Shown here: in pieces, positions 5,813 through 10,392 of the stretch
How the letters are laid out: every line of letters starts with the position of its first letter
Position numbering within the stretch: the stretch's first letter is position 1
NCBI GenBank assembly: GCA_001781445.1
Contig: MFLB01000005.1
Span: 1-12,223, forward strand
Direction: 5' to 3'
Length of the DNA: 12,223 nt
Origin: Candidatus Kaiserbacteria bacterium RIFCSPHIGHO2_01_FULL_58_22
Lineage (GTDB): Bacteria > Patescibacteriota > Minisyncoccia > Phycocordibacterales > UBA2100
Made by a program: the position numbers and the translations under genes
Notes under the pieces: model-generated
Database searches by the model: none
The model's input: the letters and a program-made list of their open reading frames with translations, nothing else
Told to the model about the DNA's origin: nothing

Positions 5813-6348
5813 TGAAAACACAAGCTGTACAAGACCGGACATTCGAAGCTCTCAAAGGAGATTTTGGATACTCCAGTCCGATGGAGGCTCCAAAGGTGGA
5901 GAAAATCATCGTCTCGACGGGCGTCGGGAAGGCGAATAAAGACAAAAAGCGCCTGGAACTGATACAGGACAGGCTCGCGCGTATAACGGGCCAAGCGCCC
6001 GCCCCGCGCGCCGCCCGCAAAGCCATCGCCAATTTCAAGAGCCGCGTGGGCGACACGGTCGGCTACCAGGTAACGCTCCGCGGCGCGCGGGCCGAACACT
6101 TCCTGCAGAAACTCATCCACATCGTGCTCCCGCGCACCAAAGACTTCCGCGGCGTCTCGCCGAAGGCCATAGACGAGATGGGGAACATAACGCTGGGGCT
6201 AAAGGAGCACATCGTATTTCCCGAAACGTCCGACGAAGACTCCAAGGATATTTTCGGCCTCGCCGTCACCATCACGACGACCGCGAAAAACGCGAAAGAA
6301 GCCGAATCCTTCCTGCGCCACCTCGGCCTCCCGCTCCAAGAAAAGTAG
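5812..6348 (+). CDS. rplE: 50S ribosomal protein L5
   Basis: L5 (178 residues; E. coli 179) binds 5S rRNA in the central protuberance with L18. Diagnostic stretches are PKVEKIIVSTGVGKA, LARITGQAPAPRAARKAIANFKSR, VGYQVTLRGARAEHFLQKLIHIVLPRTKDFRGVS and GNITLGLKEHIVFPE, with a C-terminal GLAVTITTTAKNAKEAESFLRHLGLP. It is intact. It is the last gene before an unusual 1.1-kb interruption of the cluster: rpsN, normally next, begins at 7468. Confidence 0.97.
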   Translation: MKTQAVQDRTFEALKGDFGYSSPMEAPKVEKIIVSTGVGKANKDKKRLELIQDRLARITGQAPAPRAARKAIANFKSRVGDTVGYQVTLRGARAEHFLQKLIHIVLPRTKDFRGVSPKAIDEMGNITLGLKEHIVFPETSDEDSKDIFGLAVTITTTAKNAKEAESFLRHLGLPLQEK

Positions 6349-6365
6349 TCTCTCCAACTCCACCC

Positions 6366-6388
6366 TTCTCCGTCTGCTTGGCGGAGAA
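6366..6388 (+). terminator. Hairpin after rplE, possible terminator
   Basis: TTCTCCG at 6366-6372 pairs with CGGAGAA at 6382-6388. The stem is extended inward by a T-G and a C-G pair around a TGCTT loop. Only a weak T-containing stretch (TATTCCTAT) follows, so termination is uncertain. Eighteen bases after the L5 stop is a fitting place for the 3' end of the upstream operon part. Confidence 0.45.
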
Positions 6389-6393
6389 TATTC

Positions 6394-6410
6394 CTATAGT
6401 TCGTCTATAG
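6394..6410. repeat. Short inverted repeat CTATAG
   Basis: CTATAG at 6394-6399 and again at 6405-6410, each self-palindromic, can form a six-pair hairpin around TTCGT. It lies between the end of rplE and the end of the antisense gene; its role is unknown. Confidence 0.4.
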
Positions 6411-6442
6411 CGGACAATAGAAATATGCCGGCCCATCAAGCG

Positions 6443-6679
6443 CTACGCCGAACGTCGAGACTGTTTGCTTTTGCTCATGCTCTGTAAACGCCGGTAGGCT
6501 CCTTCCCACTGATGATCATCGGGTTTGGTGAACGTGCGGAACGTAATCTCCTGCTTTTCGATGAACTCGCGCATGTATTCGTTCATGACGGTAGAGAATG
6601 AAAGCCCCATTTCTCTCGCTATTCGCTGCACTGCCTCCTTGCGCTTCTTGTCGGTCTTGAACATGACGGTTGTTTGCAT
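6443..6679 (-). CDS. RelB/DinJ-like ribbon-helix-helix antitoxin or repressor
   Basis: This 78-residue protein is read against the ribosomal genes. It looks like a ribbon-helix-helix DNA-binding protein of the RelB/DinJ antitoxin type. A short beta-strand TTVMFKTD (residues 3-10) is followed by helix KKRKEAVQRIAREMG, a turn LSFSTV (26-31) and a second helix MNEYMREFIEKQEITF, as in the family pattern xLGLxxSTxIN. The C-terminal 30 residues are basic and polar, perhaps the toxin-binding part. No RelE/ParE-type toxin follows: downstream is the 3' end of rplE. It therefore looks like an orphan antitoxin or a plain repressor. The start at 6679 sits at the edge of a palindromic operator and near the predicted transcription start, so the mRNA may be leaderless. 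Family assignment is by pattern recognition only. Confidence 0.75.
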   Translation of the reverse strand: MQTTVMFKTDKKRKEAVQRIAREMGLSFSTVMNEYMREFIEKQEITFRTFTKPDDHQWEGAYRRLQSMSKSKQSRRSA

Positions 6680-6704
6680 ATACCAGAGTATATATTCTGG
6701 TATA
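6679..6704. promoter_or_regulatory. 26-bp palindromic operator
   Basis: TATACCAGA at 6679-6687 is the exact reverse complement of TCTGGTATA at 6696-6704. The eight bases between, GTATATAT, are also palindromic except for one G-T position, so 24 of the 26 positions are symmetric. It touches the start codon of the antisense ribbon-helix-helix gene and overlaps its -10 element and spacer. This is the usual arrangement for antitoxin autoregulation, since dimers of this family bind inverted repeats. It could also control the divergent gene starting at 6772. Confidence 0.8.
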
Positions 6705-6714
6705 ACCTTGTCAA
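6687..6714 (-). promoter_or_regulatory. Sigma-70-type promoter of the antisense gene
   Basis: On the minus strand a perfect TTGACA (6714 to 6709) is followed, after 16 bp, by TATACT (6692 to 6687), one mismatch from the TATAAT consensus. Transcription would begin about 7 bases further, near 6680, right at the ATG (6679). This is the strongest promoter-like sequence in the window. Confidence 0.75.
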
Positions 6715-6771
6715 GTTCGCACTGTCCCCAGACTCACGTTGCAAACAAGAGAGAGAGAGTTCAATGGTGGC

Positions 6772-7257
6772 ATGGGGATGGGTACGCCAGAGAATCTGCA
6801 ACGAGAAAAAGCGGTTGATCCGGAGAAACTTTCGAATACTCCTCCGGGAGATTCGGCGCTCAAGATTCTTGGTGAGAAGATTAACGAAACTTGCGATAGC
6901 GCCGAGAAATATGCAGGGCACTCTCTACATTATTCCGAAAACGGCGCCCTTGTATCTAGGCGTGAGCACGATAATCTTGTGGAGCGCTTATCCACAGGTC
7001 ACTATTACTCGGGCCGCATCGACAGCCTGGTTGAGATCGTCGGGGCTTTGGGAGTTATCGGCAGTAGTCCGGAAACTTTGCAAAAATATAGCGATCGCCT
7101 AAATGCAGTAAAAGCGATACTTGCCAGTGCGCGGGAGAATGAGGTCGAAGAGCTCGAAGGCACGATGAAATTTCGAGGAGTCCGGAATAAAGTCCACGAA
7201 GTCGCAGAGAAAGACGATAAAGAATTCGATGCGAGCCGTGGTACCCGCAAACGTTGA
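6772..7257 (+). CDS. Hypothetical acidic, helical protein
   Basis: I do not recognise this protein. From ATG 6772 it has 161 residues. An in-frame ATG at 6778 and a TTG at 6739 are alternatives, but only 6772 has the pyrimidine at -1 that every other start here has. It is rich in Glu, Lys, Asp and Ser, has a single Cys, and no signal peptide, membrane segment or obvious catalytic motif. The middle (SGRIDSLVEIVGALGVIGSS) is the most hydrophobic part, and the second half (LQKYSDRLNAVKAILASARENEVEELEG) is likely alpha-helical. The tail is basic (RGTRKR). Codon use is less GC-rich at third positions than the ribosomal genes around it, which hints at a separate origin. It is divergent from the ribbon-helix-helix gene, shares its operator region, and is followed by a terminator. 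Confidence 0.6.
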   Translation: MGMGTPENLQREKAVDPEKLSNTPPGDSALKILGEKINETCDSAEKYAGHSLHYSENGALVSRREHDNLVERLSTGHYYSGRIDSLVEIVGALGVIGSSPETLQKYSDRLNAVKAILASARENEVEELEGTMKFRGVRNKVHEVAEKDDKEFDASRGTRKR

Positions 7258-7287
7258 CTTCTTGAGACATCTCGCGTATATTTCCTG

Positions 7288-7312
7288 AGCCTCGTAGGGG
7301 GCTTTGTTTTTT
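7288..7312 (+). terminator. Rho-independent terminator after the hypothetical gene
   Basis: AGCCTC at 7288-7293 pairs with GGGGCT at 7298-7303 (one T-G pair) around a GTAG loop and is followed by TTGTTTTTT. It lies 31 bases after the stop codon of the 161-residue gene. It would separate that gene's transcript, and any read-through from rplE, from rpsN. Confidence 0.75.
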
Positions 7313-7360
7313 AGCCTGATCCTGGAAGTCCTAGGATATCGTGAGAAACCGAAGCCACGC

Positions 7361-7406
7361 GAAGCTTTCGTAACCCAACATCCGAAAGGTGGGGTGCAGA
7401 AGCTTC
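7361..7406. repeat. 46-bp imperfect inverted repeat upstream of rpsN
   Basis: GAAGCTT at 7361-7367 pairs with AAGCTTC at 7400-7406. Inside, ACCCAAC at 7373-7379 pairs with GTGGGGT at 7389-7395 with one mismatch, leaving small internal loops. A competing pairing of CTTTCG with CGAAAG is possible. The AACCCAACAT-type sequence resembles dispersed palindromes common in many bacterial genomes. It could be a dispersed repeat or a structured leader of rpsN. Confidence 0.5.
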
Positions 7407-7426
7407 AACCTCCTTACACGGCGCTC

Positions 7427-7448
7427 ACCCTTCGACTTCGCTCAGGGT
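7427..7448. repeat. Short palindromic element ACCCT...AGGGT
   Basis: ACCCT at 7427-7431 and AGGGT at 7444-7448 flank TCGACTTCGCTC. This sequence resembles a dispersed repeat I remember from many uncultivated bacterial genomes. Directly after it, AAAATTT at 7449-7455 and AAATTTT at 7461-7467 form a second AT-only inverted repeat that ends at the rpsN start codon. Confidence 0.5.
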
Positions 7449-7467
7449 AAAATTTCTTCAAAATTTT

Positions 7468-7653
7468 ATGGCAAAGAAATCGATGGTCATCAAGGCGAAC
7501 CGCAAGCCGAAGTTCTCGAGCCGGACGATCCGGCGCTGTTTCAAGTGCGGCCGTCCGCGCGGCTTTTTGCGCGATTTCAATCTATGCCGCATTTGCTTCC
7601 GCGAAGAAGCGCTCGAAGGGAACATTCCCGGCATCAAGAAGTCGAGTTGGTAA
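7468..7653 (+). CDS. rpsN: 30S ribosomal protein S14, zinc-binding type
   Basis: This is the short zinc-ribbon form of S14 (61 residues, the typical length), part of the 30S head. The four zinc ligands are C24, C27, C40 and C43 in CFKCGRPRG and CRICFREEA, a CxxC-x12-CxxC pattern. The sequence ends in GIKKSSW, as in the family. No rpsN copy of the long zinc-free form is seen. ATG 7468 begins the conserved MAKKSM. It is cut off from rplE by the 1.1-kb interruption and by the terminator at 7288-7312, so it probably needs its own promoter. I could not identify a convincing one (TAAAAT at 7448-7453 has no good -35). Confidence 0.96.
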   Translation: MAKKSMVIKANRKPKFSSRTIRRCFKCGRPRGFLRDFNLCRICFREEALEGNIPGIKKSSW

Positions 7654-7716
7654 ATGTTCAATTTGTTCTAAATGTTCTACATGTTCAACAACTTCAACAA
7701 TTACAACAGGTACAAC
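7654..7716 (+). repeat. Nine-base-period repeat array before rpsH
   Basis: Seven 9-base units fill the spacer: ATGTTCAAT at 7654, TTGTTCTAA at 7663, ATGTTCTAC at 7672, ATGTTCAAC at 7681, AACTTCAAC at 7690, AATTACAAC at 7699 and AGGTACAAC at 7708. Neighbouring units differ by few bases, so the array changes gradually from ATGTTC to GTACAAC. It begins directly after the rpsN stop codon and ends two bases before ATG 7719. Confidence 0.87.
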
Positions 7717-7718
7717 GT

Positions 7719-8111
7719 ATGACAAATGATCCCGTCGCAGACCTGGTCGTCCGACTCAAGAACGCCGCAGCGATCGGCAAAACCTCTGTCTCGGTGCCGT
7801 TCTCTAATTTCAAAATGGCGATCGCGGAAAAACTTAAGGACGCCGGATATGTTCAGGAGTTCGAGAAAAAAGGCAAAAAAGTCCGAAAGACACTGGACAT
7901 TGCGCTCAAGTATGAGGCCAGCAAATCCGCGATCAGCGGCGTGAAGCGCGTCTCGAAGCCGGGCCGGCGGGTGTACAAGAAGGCCCACGAGATCGTGCCG
8001 ATTCGCTACGGCCACGGCTCACTGCTTCTCTCGACGCCGAAGGGCGTCATGACAGACAAAGAAGCGCGCAAGGCGCGCGTCGGCGGCGAAGCCCTCTTCG
8101 AGATCTGGTAA
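7719..8111 (+). CDS. rpsH: 30S ribosomal protein S8
   Basis: S8 (130 residues, normal length) binds the central domain of 16S rRNA; in E. coli it also represses the spc operon. The start MTNDPVADLVVRLKNA is the conserved N-terminus, so ATG 7719 is used although the frame stays open back to 7389 through rpsN and the repeat array. The C-terminal domain shows VKRVSKPGRRVYKKAHEIV, then STPKGVMTDKEARKARVGGEALFEIW, which is diagnostic. Gene intact. Confidence 0.97.
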   Translation: MTNDPVADLVVRLKNAAAIGKTSVSVPFSNFKMAIAEKLKDAGYVQEFEKKGKKVRKTLDIALKYEASKSAISGVKRVSKPGRRVYKKAHEIVPIRYGHGSLLLSTPKGVMTDKEARKARVGGEALFEIW

Positions 8112-8123
8112 ATATGGAATCCA

Positions 8124-8158
8124 AGTCAACAGTCAACAGTTTACAGTTTATAGCGAGT
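8124..8158 (+). repeat. AGTCAAC/AGTTTAC heptamer array after rpsH
   Basis: The units are AGTCAAC at 8124 and 8131, AGTTTAC at 8138, AGTTTAT at 8145 and a decayed AGCGAGT at 8152. The unit is the same family as in the rplF-rplR spacer. Confidence 0.83.
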
Positions 8159-8175
8159 ACAAATTCGCGCGGAAT

Positions 8176-8203
8176 TTCACTATTCACTATTCACTATTCA
8201 CTG
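8176..8203 (+). repeat. TTCACTA heptamer array before rplF
   Basis: Three perfect copies of TTCACTA (8176, 8183, 8190) and one TTCACTG (8197) stand in tandem, followed by TAAACCTTTT and the start codon. This is the least decayed array in the window and is the second array in this 102-base spacer. Confidence 0.9.
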
Positions 8204-8213
8204 TAAACCTTTT

Positions 8214-8762
8214 ATGTCACGCATAGGAAAAAGAGCCATACCAATTCCCGCAGGCACCGAAGTCTCGGTCGCTGATTCCAATGTAACGGTGAAAGCGAAA
8301 GGCGGAACCCTGCAGCGCTCGATACATCCCGATGTCGCTATTTCTGTTGCAAATGGAGAGGTATCTGTAAGCCCTGCGCGTGAGACCCGTCTTGCGCGCG
8401 CTCTCTGGGGCACCTACGCCGCCCACGTGCGCAACATGATCGCGGGAGTCAACCAGCCATTCGTCAAGAAGCTTCAGATCGAGGGAATAGGATTCCGGGC
8501 GGACATTGCGGGTACACAACTGAAGCTCATGGTAGGCTACTCCCACCCGGTACTCATCGCGGTTCCCGAGGGGCTCGCCGTCGCCGTCGAAAAGAACGTC
8601 ATCTCCATCTCCGGAGCCGACAAGGAGGCAGTGGGGCAATTTGCGGCGTCGGTGCGCTCCGCGAGAAAGCCGGAGCCATACAAGGGCAAGGGCATCCGGT
8701 ACGAAGACGAAGTCGTCCGCCGCAAGCAGGGCAAAAAGGCGGCGACCGCCGCGGCCGCATAA
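8214..8762 (+). CDS. rplF: 50S ribosomal protein L6
   Basis: L6 (182 residues; E. coli 177) is at the base of the L7/L12 stalk near the sarcin-ricin loop. The N-terminal MSRIGKRAIPIPAGTEV, the GTYAAHVRNMIAGVNQPFVKKLQIEGIGFRA junction of the two L6 folds, and the C-terminal signature RKPEPYKGKGIRYEDEVVRRKQGKKA are clear. A short Ala-rich tail (ATAAAA) closes it. The gene is complete. It has no Shine-Dalgarno sequence; the leader is the TTCACTA array. Confidence 0.97.
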   Translation: MSRIGKRAIPIPAGTEVSVADSNVTVKAKGGTLQRSIHPDVAISVANGEVSVSPARETRLARALWGTYAAHVRNMIAGVNQPFVKKLQIEGIGFRADIAGTQLKLMVGYSHPVLIAVPEGLAVAVEKNVISISGADKEAVGQFAASVRSARKPEPYKGKGIRYEDEVVRRKQGKKAATAAAA

Positions 8763-8768
8763 ATCATG

Positions 8769-8803
8769 CAGTTTACAGCGAACAGTTTACAGTTTACAGT
8801 CGT
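8769..8803 (+). repeat. CAGTTTA heptamer array between rplF and rplR
   Basis: The units are CAGTTTA at 8769, CAGCGAA at 8776, CAGTTTA at 8783 and 8790, and CAGTCGT at 8797. The inverted sequence CTGTAAACT follows at 8835-8843, the exact reverse complement of AGTTTACAG (8791-8799). The spacer RNA could therefore fold into a nine-pair stem ending seven bases before the rplR start. Confidence 0.83.
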
Positions 8804-8850
8804 GAATCGCGGCGTACTTTTTGCTGTCAACCAACTGTAAACTTTTCATC

Positions 8851-9198
8851 ATGTCACTTGCACTCAAACAACAGAAGAGGGCTCGTCGTCACCGTCGAGT
8901 GCGGGCCAAGGTTTCGGGCACGGAAGCGCGGCCCCGCCTTTCGATATTCAAATCGAACACGCGCCTCGTCGCCCAGATCATTGACGATGCGAAGGGAACG
9001 ACCATCGCGCACGCTTCTTCGGCCGACGAAAAGGCGAAGACGCCGCGGGAGCGCGCCGAGGCGGCCGCCGCGACGCTCGCGAAGCGCGCCAAGGAGAAAG
9101 GCGTCAAGGCCGTCGTCTTCGACCGCGGCGGCTTTCAGTATCTCGGCACCGTGAAAGCATTCGCGGATGCGGCGCGGGCGGCGGGATTAGAATTCTAA
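8851..9198 (+). CDS. rplR: 50S ribosomal protein L18
   Basis: L18 (115 residues; E. coli 117) binds 5S rRNA with L5. It shows the basic N-terminus LKQQKRARRHRRVRAKVSGT, then PRLSIFKSNTRLVAQIIDD and the C-terminal signature VVFDRGGFQYLGTVKAFADAARAAGLEF. I chose ATG 8851, which matches the family start; an ATG-less extension upstream to TTG 8821 is repeat-derived. rpsE follows 8 bases after the stop, one of the tightest junctions here. Confidence 0.96.
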   Translation: MSLALKQQKRARRHRRVRAKVSGTEARPRLSIFKSNTRLVAQIIDDAKGTTIAHASSADEKAKTPRERAEAAAATLAKRAKEKGVKAVVFDRGGFQYLGTVKAFADAARAAGLEF

Positions 9199-9206
9199 AC
9201 GTTTGT

Positions 9207-9809
9207 ATGAGCGAACCACAGACACAGGGTGACCAAAACGTGATGCCGGAAAAAGCGGCTGATGCGGGTATTCCGGGAAGCGCGCCGCCTCAATCCCAGC
9301 GCTCTTTCCGGGCGAGCCGTGGCCGGGGCGACCGGCGGGGCGGCGATCGCCGCCCCGGCAGGGGCCGCGACGAGCGGAGGAGCGAGTTCGCGCAAAAGCT
9401 CATCGGTATCAGGCGCGTCGCGCGCGTGATGGCAGGCGGCCGCCGGTTCAATTTCTCCGCCGCTCTCGTTCTCGGCGACAAGAAGGGGCGCGTGGGGGTA
9501 GGCTTGGGGAAGGCGGCGGACACCGCCCTTGCGATCGAGAAGGCGACCCGGAGCGCGAAACGCTCCATGTTGACCCTCGATCTGACCAAGAACAGGAGCT
9601 TGCCGCACAACGTCGAAGCGAAGTTCTGCGCGTCGCGCGTCGAGATACGCCCCAGCCCGGGCCGCGGCCTCGTGGCCGGATCGAGCGTTCGCACGGTGCT
9701 GGAGCTTGCCGGCGTCTCCGACGTTACGGCGAAGATACTCTCCCGGAGCCACAATGCCGTCAACAACGCGCGCGCGGCCATCGAAGCGCTCCGCCGGATC
9801 TCAAAGTAG
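9207..9809 (+). CDS. rpsE: 30S ribosomal protein S5
   Basis: S5 (200 residues; E. coli 167) lies at the mRNA entry channel and affects decoding accuracy. The first 57 residues are an added low-complexity region rich in Gly, Arg and Asp (RGRGDRRGGDRRPGRGRDER). The double-stranded RNA-binding-like domain begins at EFAQKLIGIRRVARVMAGGRRFNFSA, followed by VGVGLGKAADTALAIEKA and the C-terminal domain with PSPGRGLVAGSSVRTVLELAGVSDVTAKILSRSHN. The core is normal. In most bacteria rpmD (L30) would follow; here the next gene is rplO after 132 bases. Confidence 0.96.
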   Translation: MSEPQTQGDQNVMPEKAADAGIPGSAPPQSQRSFRASRGRGDRRGGDRRPGRGRDERRSEFAQKLIGIRRVARVMAGGRRFNFSAALVLGDKKGRVGVGLGKAADTALAIEKATRSAKRSMLTLDLTKNRSLPHNVEAKFCASRVEIRPSPGRGLVAGSSVRTVLELAGVSDVTAKILSRSHNAVNNARAAIEALRRISK

Positions 9810-9842
9810 TTGTTATGAGCGAAGCGAATTACAAATACTTTG

Positions 9843-9896
9843 ACCCTGTTAAATCCCGCCAAAGGCGGGCGCCGCGGAGCGGCGATTTAACAGGGT
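9843..9896. repeat. Perfect three-way-junction palindrome
   Basis: The outer stem ACCCTGTTAAAT (9843-9854) is the exact reverse complement of ATTTAACAGGGT (9885-9896). Inside are two complete hairpins with no spare bases: CCCGCC (9855-9860) with GGCGGG (9864-9869) around AAA, and CGCCGC (9870-9875) with GCGGCG (9879-9884) around GGA. That gives 24 base pairs, 48 of the 54 bases paired, and none unpaired at the junction. No T-run follows, so it is not a classical terminator. It lies where rpmD would normally be. It may be a mobile palindromic (REP/MITE-like) element or a structured RNA. Confidence 0.88.
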
Positions 9897-9941
9897 GTAA
9901 GTTGTTTCTAAACTCGTTTACACTCGTTAAGAAAAACTAAC

Positions 9942-10391
9942 ATGCAGCTCAACGAACTTCGACGTCCCAATGATCTGAAGCGTCCCGCACAGCGCGTGGG
10001 GCGCGGCCAGTCGAGCGGGCGCGGCAAGCAATCGGGCCGCGGCGGCAAGGGGCAAACCGCCCGGGCCGGCGCGAAGATGCGCCCCGAGTGGCGCGATATC
10101 ATCAAGAAGCTCCCGAAGCGCCGCGGATACGGCAAGAACCGCGGCCGCACCGTCGTCGGCACGCGCCCGGAGGCGCTCGCGCTCTCCCTCGGGCGTCTCG
10201 ACGCGCTGTTCGAATCGGGTGCGGTCGTTTCTCCGGCCACGCTCGCCGAGCGCGGCGCGCTCGGTCGCAAGCCGCGCCCAATCAAGATCGTCGGAGGGGG
10301 CGCGTTCTCGAAGAAGCTTTCCGTTCGGGGCATTCCGGTCTCGTCTTCCGCGCGCGCCGCGATAGAAAAGGCAGGAGGTACTGTCGAATAG
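9942..10391 (+). CDS. rplO: 50S ribosomal protein L15
   Basis: L15 (149 residues; E. coli 144) is a late-assembly large-subunit protein. The N-terminal region has the expected Gly/Arg/Lys-rich part (QRVGRGQSSGRGKQSGRGGKGQ, near residues 17-38) preceded by the short MQLNELRRP. The C-terminal globular part has a VVGTRPEALALSLGRLDALFE region, GRKPRPIKIVGGGAFSKKLSVRGIPVSSSARAAIEKAGGTVE. The start at ATG 9942 is the family start (MxLNEL). Its stop is one base from the secY start, so the two are probably translationally coupled. Confidence 0.96.
   Translation: MQLNELRRPNDLKRPAQRVGRGQSSGRGKQSGRGGKGQTARAGAKMRPEWRDIIKKLPKRRGYGKNRGRTVVGTRPEALALSLGRLDALFESGAVVSPATLAERGALGRKPRPIKIVGGGAFSKKLSVRGIPVSSSARAAIEKAGGTVE
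10373..10379 (+). promoter_or_regulatory. Shine-Dalgarno-like AGGAGGT before secY
   Basis: AGGAGGT lies within the last codons of rplO, 13 bases before the secY ATG. It encodes part of the conserved L15 C-terminus (AGGTVE), so it may be accidental, and the spacing is longer than usual. It is the only clear Shine-Dalgarno-like sequence near a start in the window. Confidence 0.4.
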
Positions 10392-10392
10392 T

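Noticed and set aside
6350..6434. Small minus-strand frame downstream of the ribbon-helix-helix gene as a toxin
   Set aside because: Read from ATG near 6434 it gives a short basic, glycine-rich sequence without RelE, ParE or other toxin features, and it runs on as the antisense of rplE.
6748..6759. GAGAGAGAG stretch as Shine-Dalgarno of the hypothetical gene
   Set aside because: It is 12 or more bases from ATG 6772 and is a dinucleotide run; no defined GGAGG core is present.
7389..7718. Long upstream extension of the S8 frame
   Set aside because: The open frame passes through rpsN in another frame and through the 9-base array; the conserved S8 N-terminus begins at ATG 7719.
9843..9896. Three-way junction as a tRNA or an ordinary terminator
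   Set aside because: It has two inner hairpins with three-base loops, no anticodon or T-loop sequence, and no T-run follows the outer stem.
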